Shown: piece by piece, positions 21,276 through 32,654 of the stretch
How the letters are laid out: each line of letters begins with the position of its first letter
Numbering within the stretch: position 1 is the first letter of the stretch
Assembly (NCBI RefSeq): GCF_000247695.1
Contig: NW_004624843.1
Span: forward strand, 1,216,516-1,280,515
Direction: 5' to 3'
Origin: Heterocephalus glaber
Taxonomy: Eukaryota > Chordata > Mammalia > Rodentia > Bathyergidae
DNA: 64,000 bases
Notes under the pieces: generated by a model
Database searches by the model: none
What the model was told of the DNA's origin: nothing
Seen by the model: only the letters and a program-made list of their open reading frames with translations
Program-made: the position numbers and the translations under genes

Positions 21276-22354
21276 AGGTGGGCCATCAGTCTGTAGGAGA
21301 GGATAACTCACTTTTCAGAAACCAAGACATCAGGCAGACTATATTTTTTCTAGAAGATTATGTCCCAGAAGCCTGCAGAGAAATCAAGACTGAAAAATAT
21401 AAATTTGGGAATCACACAATAAAAAGAATTACATGAACCATGAGCGCAGAGGTTCTTAAGTGTATACCGGCAAGAGTAAGGATAGAGGAAAACTGAACAG
21501 AGGAACGGAATTGGAAGAGGGTGAAGCCCCAGGGGAGCAAGGTGTTCTGTGGATTGGGGGCAGTCACCTGTGGCAAGATCAGAGCTGGGAGGTGAGGAAG
21601 GTTGTGAATGGAAAGAGATCCTTGGATTTGGTCAGACGTAGTGAAGGCATAATACCAGCCTGGGTGCGTGGAGGGTAGTGAAGCTGTGGAGGTCCTGTTT
21701 CTTTATGTATGCTCCTCATGACTAATTATTCTAACTGAGGGGGAAACTTTTAAAGCAAAGATTTGATTAGTTTTAATTTTCCGTTGCAAATAGTCCATCG
21801 TCCGTAGGACCCTGTTTGCACTGATATTGAAGGGTTTTGTGATTCATTGTAAGCTGATCAATGATTGAGACCATATTTTCCATTGCTCCTATTATAAGTT
21901 AATGATGTTGCACATATACACGTGGATACTCATGTATTTTATACACACACATATAAAATTATTTGGGGGAATTGCAAAATAGTCATAGTAGTTGAAAAAT
22001 TGAAAATTTGCCTGAGTTTCATTATGAAAAAACGTCAGTTCTTCAACATTATTTGGGAAGTTTTCAGTTGAAATTTAAAAAAATTCTCTAGTATGGGAAT
22101 GAACAGTGATAAGGCTGTATCAGTAAAAAATTTGGATGTGCTAATAATGTGTGTGTACACACACATACATATACATTATATGTAATTTTAGGGGACTCTT
22201 TGAGTGTGATGCTGATAAGTATTTACATGGTGAAGGGCAGCTACGGAGCACTTTTGAGCCTTATTGGGATTCTGCTATTTGCAAAGGAATTAATTTTCAC
22301 ATACGTGATAGTATCTTATATAAATGATTATGTCCTTTGTTCTAAGCATTTATA

Positions 22355-22460
22355 GTAATCCCAGGAAGGAAGTTTTATTCCTAATTTAAAGTGGAGAAAT
22401 TGGAATTCAGAAAGTTTAGTGATGCCTAGTTTACAGAGCCAGTAAATCCAAAACTGCTCT
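22355..22460 (-). repeat. MIR fragment
   Basis: AGTGGAGAAATTGGAATTCA followed by TTTACAGAGCCAGTAAATCC fits a diverged antisense MIR core. Confidence 0.45.
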
Positions 22461-22777
22461 TTTACTTGAAAGCTACTGTCCAATCTGCTTAGTTAGAATC
22501 CTTAGGGTGTCAGTGTGAGTTATCTACAACTGTGGCCAAGAAATCTCCATAAGAAGACACAAGCCACTAAATGAGAATTTTTTCAGCGTCCAGTTCCCCA
22601 TCTGCATATTTATATCTACATCTGACATTTTTTTCCTTTCTGTTAAAAAGGCTCTTCCCTCTAAGCACTTGATATTTATCTCTTGCATCTTTAGCTTATG
22701 TCTCTTCCTCCTGCTCACTCGTTACTAGCTTCTTCTCATGAGCAGAAACCAGTCTTTCTCCCAAGTAAATAGCTTCT

Positions 22778-23215
22778 GTATTAGTAATTGCTGCATAACA
22801 AACCACTCCAAAGTTGGTGGAGTAAACAGTATCATTTATAGCTCTCTGTTCGGTAGTTGAACAGATTAGGTTAGGCTTGGCTGGACTTGGTTATGCATTT
22901 GTAATCAGCTGGCCAGCTTTGTTTCTGTGGCATTAGCTGGCCAGTGGCCAGGACCATCAGGTGACTGGAGCATGCGTCTCTCTTTCATGATCCAGCAGAC
23001 TGGCCCACCCTTGTCCACATGGTCATTGAAGGGGTTTGAAGAGAGAGAAGCCTGCAAAGCAATGTGAGGTCTCTGGCTTGAAGCTCTTATATATAGCATC
23101 CCTCCCTCTGCTTTCTTTTTTTTTTTTTTGGTACCGGGGATTGAACTCGGGTCCTTGCGCTCCCTCTGCTTTCTGTCAGCCAAAACATGTCACCATGTCA
23201 AAGAAGTGAAGAAGA
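22778..23215 (-). mobile_element. MLT-like LTR remnant (antisense)
   Basis: GTATTAGTAATTGCTGCATA followed by ACAAACCACTCCAAAGTTGG is the antisense end of an ancient dispersed LTR-type repeat that also appears at 44243-44750. It is interrupted by a truncated ID insertion at 23117-23160. Family assignment from memory is uncertain. Confidence 0.45.
23103..23174 (-). mobile_element. 5'-truncated ID SINE with perfect target-site duplication
   Basis: The duplication TCCCTCTGCTTTCT is perfect at 23103-23116 and 23161-23174. Between them lie a T run and GGTACCGGGGATTGAACTCG plus GGTCCTTGCGC. Read on the minus strand this is only the 3' half of an ID element, starting at about (A)GCGCAAGG and ending GGTACC plus A tail. 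The 5' end falls at the anticodon-loop equivalent of the parent tRNA, the same point as the copy at 43111-43185. Microhomology makes the exact breakpoint ambiguous by two bases. Confidence 0.85.
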
Positions 23216-23958
23216 GGAAGGCTGAATCATGGAACTCTTCTTGTAGTGAACCCCAGTGCACCCTTTGAGACTGTAGTCCTGTCCTTGACCAGAATTGTAT
23301 GCTTATGCTCTGGGCTCCCTCGCACTGTGTGTAGAACATTATATGGCAGTTGTTGGTTCACTTCTTAGTGGAAAATGAGCTCCTTAAACATAAAAGACTA
23401 TGTTGTAATTCAGGATTTTCTGTACAGGTAATTTTTGAAAACTGAAGTTCTTGTGTTAATTAAAAAATTTAAAAGTTGCTATCTGGTAGTATGGAAGTAG
23501 AGATAGAACACAACTATGCTTGGATCTTAAAATCTACTTGTTGACATTTTGAATATTTCTTTTGAAAAATGAAAAAGAATTTGGCCAGGGTTTTAAGTAG
23601 AAATTATTTAATGCTTTCACACTATCTTTGCAGGTATCTCATAGGTTATGAGCTTTTTAAATTTATTTTTTAAATGAGGAAGACACATTATAATTTCATG
23701 GTGAATTTGTCAGAGAAAACATGACCCATCCATTAACTAGTTCTTTGGGATTTGGGATAAAATTTCTATTTTAGAATGTAAAATGAAAGAAGTTATGACA
23801 GCCAGCATCCTGAATATTACCCTGGAAGTCCCTGAAAATAAATACTTCTGTTAGAACGGGAAGAAGAATATACCTAATATGAACTCATCTTTAAGTGAAT
23901 GTCTTACAAATATACTAATTCTTAGTGGATGGATTTTTACATGTGGTATATATTTTAG

Positions 23959-24028
23959 GTTCACCTTCTTGAATTCCTAAAACCTGACCACATTTCCCAT
24001 CACTGGGCTGTTTTCCTGGTATCTAACC
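23959..24028 (+). other. RHBDD1: RHBDD1 5'UTR of the start-codon exon
   Basis: An acceptor, TATATATTTTAG, ends at 23958 and gives a 70-base leader before the start codon. An in-frame TAA at 23978-23980 shows that the reading frame does not extend upstream. The start has A at -3 (AACCATGC), an acceptable Kozak context. The exact acceptor is a prediction; no transcript is available. Confidence 0.6.
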
Positions 24029-24461
24029 ATGCAGCGGAGATCAAGAGGAATTAATACTGGGCTCCTTCTGCTCTTTTCTCAAATCTTCCATGTTGGGATC
24101 AACAATATTCCACCGGTCACCTTAGCAACTTTGGCTGTCAACATCTGGCTCTTCTTGACTCCTCTGAAGCCACTGTATCACTCTTGCCTTAGTGTGGAGA
24201 AGTGTTACCAGCAAAAAGACTGGCAGCGTTTGTTGCTTTCTCCCCTTCACCATGCTGATGATTGGCATTTGTATTTTAACATGGCGTCCATGTTGTGGAA
24301 AGGAATAAATCTGGAGAGAAGATTGGGAAGCAGATGGTTTGCCTATGTCCTCACTACATTCTCCCTGCTCACTGGGGTGGTATATTTGCTCTTGCAAGTG
24401 GCTTGTGCCGAATTCATGGATGAGCCTGACTTCAGAAGGAACTGTGCTGTAGGTTTCTCAG
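24029..24461 (+). CDS. RHBDD1: RHBDD1 (RHBDL4) rhomboid protease, coding exon 1
   Basis: Codes residues 1-144 and the first base of Gly145 of the ER rhomboid protease RHBDL4, beginning MQRRSRGINTGLL, which I recognise from mammalian RHBDD1. The family cleaves membrane proteins within the bilayer by a Ser-His dyad; RHBDL4 acts in ER-associated degradation and secretory-cargo trimming. Visible features: short cytosolic N-terminus, a first hydrophobic segment (about 12-43), the TM2 motif H75-x4-H80-x3-N84, a basic ER-facing stretch ERRLG at 96-100, another hydrophobic segment (about 103-125), and the catalytic motif GFSG at 142-145 with Ser144 as nucleophile. The donor CAG|GTAAGA at 24462 leaves phase 1. 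Read-through would add only seven codons before a stop at 24485. No frameshift or lost catalytic residue is seen, so the gene looks intact. Confidence 0.96.
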
Positions 24462-24779
24462 GTAAGAAGGATAAATTTCTGATGTAGTGTGCTTGTGGGC
24501 AGTGAGGGAGAGGTGGATGCATGGGGCCAGGGTTAGTAAGAGGATTGAATTCTGAGTGGTTAAGGACTGCCGGGGCGTGGATCTGGAAGAGCAAGCTCAT
24601 CCGAGCACAAGGGGGCATCATTTTTGTTGTCCCATACCGTGCTGTTCATTCGCTCTTGGACAGTCTAAGGGCCTGCTGTGAGGTGGTTTTGCAGGACATG
24701 TAGCATTGGAAGGACACACTGCCCCCATAATGGTAGAGCCCATAGGTTCGTTTGTGATAAAGTGTTTTCAAAAAAGACT

Positions 24780-25150
24780 GGAGTATCTATGAACCAGGTT
24801 GACAGTGCACCGATTACCAACTAGTCTGAACCTGGGGAGTCAGAACACATTCATATGCAACAATTACACAAACCAAATTTATTAACTTACAGACAGGCAG
24901 CAAGGGCCAGCAGAAGCCTAGAATTCATTGTGCACTACCCCTACGGCTGATGGACTCTCAGCTCTACAGGCCCCATTTGTGCTGCAGATGAGGAACCCCA
25001 AAAGGCAGCCTCAGCTATGCACCTAGATGTATACCTGCGGTTCATATGAGTTACTGAGCAAAGCCTTAAAGCACATCCTGTTGCAGAGGAGGCTAGAACA
25101 CAGCCCAGGCTGACCTGGCCAGCTCTTTTTGTCTTAGGATTTTGCATTTA
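24780..25150 (-). other. Unassigned block, possible antisense LTR
   Basis: Sequence richer in C and G than its surroundings, with AACCTGGGGAGTCAGAACAC, then ACCAAATTTATTAACTTACA. On the minus strand the latter gives an AATAAATTTGG polyadenylation-like site, as in ERV LTRs. I do not recognise a family, and no terminal repeats were found. Confidence 0.25.
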
Positions 25151-25324
25151 GCACATTCTAGATCTACTAGCAAGAAAGGGGAAGCACTGAATCAGTCCAT
25201 GGCCACCTGCTGCTTATGGCTTTCAGTAATTTCATTAGAATAAATGCGCCACACCCTAAAGTAAATTCACCACGTGCATCATGTTGGCAGAGCCATGATA
25301 GTCATTCGTGTCCTCTTTAATTCG

Positions 25325-25495
25325 TATACCAGATCCATAGAGAGGTGGCATCATCTTGATATTGTAGATGAGAAAGCTAAGACCCAGGAAAACAGGAAAG
25401 TAGCTCAAGTTTACACAGTTAATAAGTAGTAGGGCTGAGATTCTAACACAGCCTGCATGACTTTAACTATATGACGCATTGCCTTACACCTTTCC
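25325..25495 (-). repeat. MIR SINE
   Basis: Antisense MIR: GATGAGAAAGCTAAGACCCA, then AGTTTACACAGTTAATAAGT and a GGGCTGAGATTCTAACACAG end, matching the 'gtaagtggcagagctgggattcaaacc' pattern. Confidence 0.7.
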
Positions 25496-25759
25496 TCTTC
25501 ACTAATTCTTTTTTCACAGATAATTCATGGGACTGAAATTGTCATTAGGATTAAAGTTAGGTGTTCTAAATATTAGAATGGGAAGGGGAGGAGGGAAATA
25601 ATGTTGAAAAGAAAATTGAATCCTTCCCTGTTTTCCTGGCCATCCTACACTATTCCCTCAAATACATCCTTATGCATCTAATCTGGAAGAAGAAACAAAA
25701 TATGGCCAGCCTTCAACACGTCTTTCTAGAGATTAGAAAAATACATATTACTGGCATTT

Positions 25760-25850
25760 TCAAATTGAGTTAAAATTTAGGTAGTATGAAATTAACTGTT
25801 TTAAAGTGCATAGTTCAGTGGCACATAATACCATTGCTGGTGTGTCAGTC
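25760..25850. repeat. Short old L1 fragment
   Basis: AATTGAGTTAAAATTTAGGT followed by GAAATTAACTGTTTTAAAGT and GTGCATAGTTCAGTGGCAC resembles the 'aattcaccattttaaagtgtacaattcagtgg' segment of old L1 3' regions. Confidence 0.5.
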
Positions 25851-26088
25851 TCATTTTATGCAGTAGATATTTTGTAGACTCGGGATGAACTTCCATGTTA
25901 AGTAACATCAAAGGGATGATTACCTTGAATATTGCCTTTTTAACAAATGCTAGGTTATAAGGAGTAGAGTATGTTTCCAAGCAAAAAGTTGGAATAATTG
26001 TTTTAACATTTAATTAGTTTTCTTTATAAATGTTGATTATCTCCACATTTGGATTGTTGATATTAGAGTGTTCTGTATTTTCTTTTAG

Positions 26089-26221
26089 GAGTTCTGTTTG
26101 CCTTGAAAGTTCTTAGCAACCATTATTGCCCTGGAGGCTTTGTCAACGTTTTGGGCTTTCCTGTACCCAACAGACTTGCTTGTTGGGCAGAACTTTTGGC
26201 TATTCATTTCTTCTCACCAGG
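26089..26221 (+). CDS. RHBDD1: RHBDD1 coding exon 2
   Basis: Begins with GA, completing Gly145, and codes residues 146-188 plus two bases of Gly189. The peptide opens VLFALKVLSNHYCPGG, directly after the catalytic Ser144 loop, and runs through the helix carrying the nucleophile, a luminal or cytosolic loop NVLGFPVPNR (164-173) and a hydrophobic segment ACWAELLAIHFFSP (175-188). Acceptor TTTTAG ends at 26088; donor is CAGG|GTAAGT, phase 2. The length, 133 bases, fits the reading frame exactly on both sides. A 69-codon frame from 26140 is in a different frame and is a shadow. No substitutions suggest inactivation. Confidence 0.95.
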
Positions 26222-26296
26222 GTAAGTGTTTACTCTTAGGGAATAAAACTGAAGAACTTGATGTTCCATGGGAAATAATTTCAATGATAATGAAGG

Positions 26297-26350
26297 AACA
26301 ATTTTTTTTTTTTACAGTGGAGTTTATTAACCAAAGAGACCAAATTTAGT
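26297..26350 (-). other. Possible 3' end of a short retrocopy
   Basis: A T run at about 26299-26311 is followed by ACAGTGGAGTTTATTAACCA. On the minus strand this reads as a polyadenylation signal AATAAA about ten bases before an A tail, as at the 3' end of a processed mRNA. The source gene and target-site duplication were not identified, so this could be chance. Confidence 0.25.
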
Positions 26351-26829
26351 GGTGTTAATATCAGTCATTCCTATCTTTGAATCCTGCCAGTTACTGAATT
26401 GTATAATTTTGGGGTATATGTCTTAGCTGAGTTTTCAGTTTCCTTGCTATTTAAGTAGGAATAAAAGAACCTAAATATACAGATTTGGATGCAAAAATCT
26501 AATATACAGTAGTTACCTCTAATAATAATATTCCGAAAAGACACATAGAAAGCTCATAAAGATTTTTAAAAAGCACAAGATGTGTTGGTCTAATGCCTTT
26601 AAGACATTTTAGTTATGAATTATCTTGATAATAGAACTCTTTAAACAAAAGGCTTTACTCTGAACCGATGAGTAACATGGATCAACTCTCAATTGTTTTA
26701 GATTAAGGGGAAGCACAGGGCACGGTTCCCTTTGCCTTTACTTTGTTCTTGCTGTAGTCACCTGCGAGGCACCTCTACGAAACCGCAGGGCTCTGAGAAT
26801 TCAGTTTCAGATCTGTGATCTTGATGAGT

Positions 26830-26955
26830 TCTTTCCTGTACACATGAGGACATGGAAATTCAGAATGTAAGAAGCTCATCCAGTGGCTCCTGGGAGACCC
26901 TAGACTAGTTGAGATTCAGGCCTCCTAACTCCTGTCCTAGTATCCAGTCATGCTG
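26830..26955 (-). repeat. Probable MIR fragment
   Basis: ACATGAGGACATGGAAATTC followed by GAGATTCAGGCCTCCTAACT fits a diverged antisense MIR. Confidence 0.4.
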
Positions 26956-28409
26956 TGCTTCTCTCTTTCTTTGTTTTCTGTTTAGAGAAGGGATGGATGG
27001 CATTATTTTTCTCCACCTTTTCCACTAGCTTTACTTCACTCAATCTTGGAAACACATGGTTTGTTTATTACGACTGTGGCAACCTGGAGACTGTGGAGAA
27101 GGGTGAGATTTTAGGAAGATTCAGAAAGAAGTAAGGAGTTATTTCCTCCTGCCTGTTGAGACAGGAGTTTTTATTTTGGTTTTGATTTGTGTAACTGTGT
27201 TGGGTGTTGTACGACATTTGAGAATATTCATGTTGGGCTGTGTGTGTCAGCCCAATAACCTTGAGTCCTTCTTTAATGCTAATTTCCCATCATGGGCAGC
27301 CATTGGCAGCTGGTCCATAAATGGCAGTGATGTGGCATTGAACACTACTCATTTACAATTGTATTGTTGCTTGTGACAGTTCAACTAAGAAAGCCTAACA
27401 AAATCTTCAAAGTTTTCTTTCAAAAAGTGTCCAATAATGTCTGTCTCTTGTCTGAACAGCCCTCTCTATACCTTGTCACTCACAGCTCTCCTAACTTGCT
27501 TGATGTGACTTGGTTCTCTATATAGACTATAGGCTCTTGTATGTGCCTGGCAACACCCAACATTCATATGAAAATCACTCCCTCTGGTCCTTGAACTTTT
27601 ATCCTGTAATGAGTCCACTGAATAACAGTGTCTTAAATATTCTCATGCAACTATTTCTGAAGATCTCATCGTGTTGTTTTTTTTTTTTTAAAGGGTCCCC
27701 TCTTTACTTGGAAAAGGCATGGTTACATTTTTGTGTAATATGCTTATTCTGTATGGAGGTACCTCATATTTTGAGCCTGGGAATTAAGTGAAATTTCTTG
27801 TCTTTGAACTTTGAAAGAATAAATCTTTTGGTTTTTAAAGATTTGACTACTTTCAACAATAAACTTTGAGTATCCAAGCATCTATTTATGCATGTGTCCA
27901 AATAAAGAATGAGCTAAACACTGGTCCAAGGAACCTAAAAAGTGTTTTTATGAGATGGGCCTTAGAAGAAAGGGAGAAACTAGGGCTCTCACAGCTTTGT
28001 GTCATTATTCTCCTGGTGGTTGTCAATTAGAATTTTCATTGGGGAAACACTGTAAATCTTTAGAACAAAGCTTGCTTTTCTCGTAGAACTATATGGGGTG
28101 CCTTTTGGGAGGGAAAAAAACCCCTGCAAAGCAAACATTTTGTGGACCTCTGTGTTTCATGAAAGCCATGGAGTTGATAATTTCCCCCAGCGAGAGAGTT
28201 CTGCGAAGGAAAGCCACTCCAAGCAGGCGGCCATTGGGCGCTGTGAGGGGAGTGGACTTGACCCCTTGAGAGTGAAGTAATCACACTCATTTGATGATGC
28301 GGTGCTTGTGCCTTTCACAGTCCTAGTGGGTGCTGATGTCAGTGATTGCCCAGCCTCACGCTTGTCTTTTCATTTTCCATCACATCCTGCGACCCTGTTA
28401 GGTGACTGT

Positions 28410-28540
28410 GTTTGGAGGAGTCCCTGCTCCTGAGGGGCCCGGGAGGGAGGGGTGCCGGCCGCTGGAGGAGGCCGCCTTCGCAGGTTGGGCTTCTGTCCCT
28501 CTCGCCTCTCACTGCCACCGGCACTCTGTTGGTGAGTGGA
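28410..28540 (+). other. Intronic GC-rich patch with a strong splice donor
   Basis: A short GC-rich, CpG-containing patch (GGGGCCCGGGAGGGAGGGGT, GCCGGCCGCTGGAGGAGGCC) ends at a consensus donor, GTTG|GTGAGT (GT at 28532). The surroundings are AT-rich. It could be a cryptic or alternative first exon, or simply a local composition fluctuation. No matching acceptor-defined exon or long reading frame supports coding. Confidence 0.25.
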
Positions 28541-28689
28541 AGGTGCCTCTGAGGCCAGGTTTTATTTTCTAGCTCAAATTATGAACCTCTAAAATCTTTC
28601 CATACGAGCCTTAGGGCATGTAAGCAGAAAACTGAAGCTTGGAGAAATGAATGTCACGGAGAGAAAGTCAGTCACTGGGTGACCATCTG

Positions 28690-28870
28690 GACAGCAGTGG
28701 GCAGCTGTGACGGGGAGCAGGGCTTACCAGCTGTGGCAGCTTAGGCGAATCATACAGTCGCTCTCAGCCTCATTTTCCTATCAAATGGGAATATCACTTG
28801 CCTTCCCAGTTTAGCAAGGAAGTTTTAAGGCACCAAAGAGGTAACTCGGAGCAAAGTGCCTTCTAAATGA
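28690..28870 (+). repeat. MIR SINE
   Basis: Sense MIR: ACCAGCTGTGGCAGCTTAGG, then CTCAGCCTCATTTTCCTATC and AATGGGAATATCACTTGCCT. Ends near AGTGCCTTCTAAATGA. Confidence 0.7.
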
Positions 28871-29289
28871 AAAAAAAAGTTCTTAACCCTTTTAATTTTT
28901 AAATAGATCCCTGGAAGTGTACAATATCCCTAATTTCTTTCTAAGATGAGTAAAATAAGTTAGCTCTGATTTAATTGTTTGCTTCAGTTCTACTCCATAC
29001 CCCTTTTGCTTCCTGTGATTTTCCGTCTGAATGACAACAGTCTAAAAAATGCTTCAAGCCACTAATAAACACTAATTAAGAAGGCCATGACCGCATTTGG
29101 GCCCTGGGTGATTCTTTGAAATATTATGGCAGTTCTGAAAACATTAACCCCTTGGCTTTGGGTATTGTTTCATTGCTAATGTTTGACAAGAGTAATTACT
29201 TTGACCCTACTGAAAATTTCTTAGTGAGATTGAGCAAATAAGAGAAAAACATAGTTGATACATTTTTTACTTTTCTTTATTATAAAAAA

Positions 29290-29905
29290 TTTCAACATAA
29301 AGCTTGCTAAACCACTTGAAAGTGAGTTGCAAATATCATTATAACTTTACCATTGAAAATGTCAACATGTATCTCCTAAAATTATCCTTTCGTAAAGGAT
29401 GCATTATTATTATTATCATACAAAAAAAAGTGAACAGTAATTTCTCAATGTTGTCTAGCCCATACTTGTATTTCCCTAGTGTTCAAATGTCTTTTATAGT
29501 GTTGTTGAGGTGGGAGAGAACCAGCATCCAAATTTCACATATTACATTTGAGTTTTCTATTTCTTGTTCGCCTTCACTCTAGGAGAGATTTTTTTCCCCC
29601 TTTTTGTTTTTCCATGACCTTGACATTTGGAAAAGATCAGATCTCTGGTTTTTATAGAATTTGTCACATTCTAGCATTGTCTGCTTGTTCCTCTGGAGGG
29701 TTAACTTGTCCCTTTTATCCCTGCATTTCCGGAAACCCACAAGTTAGGTGTAAGGGGTTAATTAGATTCAGCTTCAACTGGTTTTGGCAAGGATACGCCA
29801 TAGAGGTGCTGGTGTGTATTCCATCTTGCTTTGTATCAGGAAGGACACACATGCCAGGTTGTCTTCTATTAGGAATTAATTATAAGCTTAATCCTTTCAA
29901 GGTAG
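29290..29905. repeat. Old L1 (L1M/L1ME-type) remnant
   Basis: CCATGACCTTGACATTTGGA, then TAGAATTTGTCACATTCTAG, GGGTTAATTAGATTCAGCTT and GGCAAGGATACGCCATAGAG follow a dispersed old L1 3'-region sequence that I recognise from memory. The 132-codon frame at 29548-29946 lies in it and has no gene-like features. Confidence 0.5.
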
Positions 29906-31884
29906 TCGCCATTGTCAGGGCAAATCGCAAGCAATCTGTGAGGTGAAACTTGGGCCTAATTTTTTTCCTAATGGTTTTTGTCTGTATCAGTGATGATTCT
30001 CCTCTTAGTTGGTTATTTCGGGGGGTTTGTGAAGGATGACTTCCTGATTATGTTACCTTTTCTATACTTCTTACTTGAGGTTAATCCAGAGTTGGTGGGT
30101 GAAGATTCAAAGGCAGTGAATTGAGGAAGAGGAATATTTATCAAGGATAGGTCTTAGTTTTGTGGGGCTTCAAGCTTATTTTATTCTGTGGGTCCTCTTC
30201 AAGCAACAGTGCAAAATTTTGGGAGCTGTTATTATAAACATTTTACAGTTCATAAAAGTTACATAACATTAGTTCTCTGGCACAGTGCTGCAGTATTTTC
30301 CACCTACAGGTTATTGCCCCAAGCTCTTGTTTTCTTCATATGAAAATAACTTGCAAATAGCATTTCCATAGAGAGAACATCATAGCAGCTCAAAATTAGT
30401 TTATTATTGTTGAGAGTTTAGAAAATCTTTGATAATTCATTGTGTTGATTTTTAGAATTATTATCAAATTTTGGAAAGCCTCTACTAAGGTATTTTCATA
30501 TACACACTATAAAATCTCAGAGCTTTTCAAATTTTCTTGTGCTTTGACCAATTTCAAATGTACTTTTAATTTATTTGAATGTTATTACTGACTTGTAGGG
30601 CATTATATGAGATTTATGTTTTCTTCACTGATGTCCGTACTTTGTGCTCAATCAGCAAGTAATTTAAATGCTTTACTAAGGTTCTTAGGATTCACTCATA
30701 TTAATCGCATTATCAGAAATCCAAGATCTTGCTGATTACTTTTGTTCATAGCTGTTAATATGATTTCAAGTAATTTTTTCTTGAGAATTGCAGAGTTCTA
30801 TTAAAGCTTATTTTGCATAATTCTCAGAAAAGAAAGGAAAATGAGGCATTTATAATTGTATATACTGCATTACCAAATGTGTTCCTGCTAGACATTGGTT
30901 TAATTTCTGTTTGGACTATTTATTAAAGAGAGTTGAGTCCTCTGCTTACAATTTTACATGCGTGATGTTTAGTAGAATTTTCTAGACATTGGGTTCTGAC
31001 TCTGCCACAATAACCATTCTGTCAGCCCTGGACTTAAAGTTGCCACCCAGCTGCTGCTCCCCTGCCTGCTGTAATCTGGGTTGCACAGTGGATATCGACA
31101 GCATTTCTGAAAGTCATTTCTGCACTGAAGTACTTAGTAATAACTTAACTATGCACAGAAATAACCACAAGCCACATAAATATACTGTACTGAAACCAAA
31201 CTGGATGGATCCTTAGCTCAGTTTCCCTTTAACTGAATCTCAAGAAAGTGGCTGCTGTGTTGCCACGTGACATGAGAGGAGGTGTGAAAAAGGTGACGTT
31301 GGAGTGGAAAGAGACGGCAGTCTCAGCTGATTGTGGTTAAGCTATCTCACTTCCACAAGTCTCAATAAAAAAGAATGGCTCTTGTGAACACATACTTCGA
31401 GAAAGCTCCCATAACTGCGAAGTCGCCTGTGAAAGTGAGGGCCTGATGCTTTGTGAGCTTGTGAGCGAACCTCTGTAGGAGGTTTGGTTGAGAAGGTTGT
31501 TGCCAAGTGGCTGTGGGAAGGGAAAGAATGACCTTGAATGATTCTGTGGACCGGAGCAGTGCAGGGGCTAAGAGGTGGGAGGTTTGTCTGGTTTGAAAAC
31601 AGAGCTGTGAGAATAAGATTGGATGGGCAGAGGAGGGGTAATGGACTGTTTTATTGACCACATGGTTCAGAGCATGTCTGTGTGGTGTGAAACTGAGGAA
31701 TGGTGGAAGAGAAGGTCACTGGAGTCAAGGAGGTAAGGGACTGCAGGTTTAGGGTATTTATGGATTATCTGCATGGGGAGTTGTAGGAGTCAGGGTGGAG
31801 AGGAACACTGTGAGATTGTTCCAGAGCTCTGCATGAATGTCAGGAGATCATCCTGGAGATAGGAAGCAGAATGCATCTACATTA

Positions 31885-32370
31885 ATTTTTTACTGCTGCC
31901 GTAACAAGTTGCCACAACTGGGTGGATTAGAATAACAGAATTTGTTTTCCCTCATAGTTTGGAAGGTGAAAGTCTGAAGTCAGAATGACTGGCCTAAAAT
32001 AAGGTATTGACAGAGTAACTTTCCCACTAGATGCTCCAGGGAAGAATTGAATCCTTGTCTCTTCACTCCTGTTGGCTGCTGCCACTGCTTGGCTTGTGGC
32101 TATGTCAGTCCATTCTGTGTCTCCAAAGTCTGCTTCTCTCTCTGCTTCTCTCCCTGTCAGACACTCCTTTGCCCCTCTCTCATACAGAACCTTGTGGTTG
32201 TGTTTAGGAGTCATTCCAGTAATCCAACATAATTTCCCCATTTCAAGATCCTGGGCTTAGTCACATTTGCTAAATCCTTGTTATATAGGGATAGATACAT
32301 AGGGATAGATACATACGCTGATTCCAGTGGTTAGGATGGAAATATCTTTGGGGGGAGCCATAATTCAGCA
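31885..32370 (-). mobile_element. Ancient LTR-like repeat (MLT/MST type, antisense)
   Basis: Starts with a TTTTTACTGCTGCCGTAACA / AGTTGCCACAACTGGGTGGA pattern and ends ATCTTTGGGGGGAGCCATAA / TTCAGCATACTGCAACA, the two ends of antisense MaLR-type LTRs. Includes a small tandem duplication at about 32287-32316. Confidence 0.55.
32287..32316 (+). repeat. 15-bp tandem duplication
   Basis: AGGGATAGATACATAGGGATAGATACATA-type duplication: the unit GGGATAGATACATA occurs twice in succession. Confidence 0.85.
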
Positions 32371-32654
32371 TACTGCAACATTCAAGATAGGTAGAAGATG
32401 ATGGAGATCAAACAGAAAACCAACAAGTTGTGTTTGGCACTTTACCTGTGTGTCTCATCTCTCTTCTTCCTGGCATGGTCTTTATTGTTTTCTCCTTGTG
32501 AATTCTTGGTTATTCAAAACCCAAAGCAAATGATACCTATTCTGCATTGCTTTTCCTTGTACCCTCAGGCAGAGTTAATTACTTCTTTGTTCCTATAGTG
32601 TCTGTAGATTGCTCTTCCATAAGTACTTTCTTCATAATAACTTATTAATAACAT

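Larger units (their letters stand above)
1567..23958 (+). other. RHBDD1: RHBDD1 intron 1 (inferred)
   Basis: Inferred intron between the CpG island and the start-codon exon, about 22 kb. It is AT-rich and holds no supported coding exon. Repeats seen are listed separately. Stretches with nothing recognisable include about 1.77-3.0, 5.0-6.0, 7.5-9.3, 9.5-12.8, 15.95-17.4, 19.1-21.1 and 21.3-22.3 kb. Within these the longest open frame is a 137-codon minus-strand frame at 19097-19510 of unknown meaning. The donor end depends on which exon-1 donor is used. Confidence 0.6.
24462..26088 (+). other. RHBDD1: RHBDD1 intron 2
   Basis: About 1.6 kb, donor GTAAGA at 24462 and acceptor TTCTTTTAG ending at 26088. 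It contains a MIR at 25325-25495 and a short L1-like piece at 25760-25850. The block 24780-25150 is unusually GC-balanced, with a 'CCAAATTTATTAACTT' segment that could be an antisense LTR polyadenylation region, but I cannot assign it. Nothing coding beyond the flanking exons. Confidence 0.85.

Noticed and set aside
29548..29946. 132-codon plus-strand frame
   Set aside because: Falls in an old L1 3'-region remnant; no protein similarity recognised.
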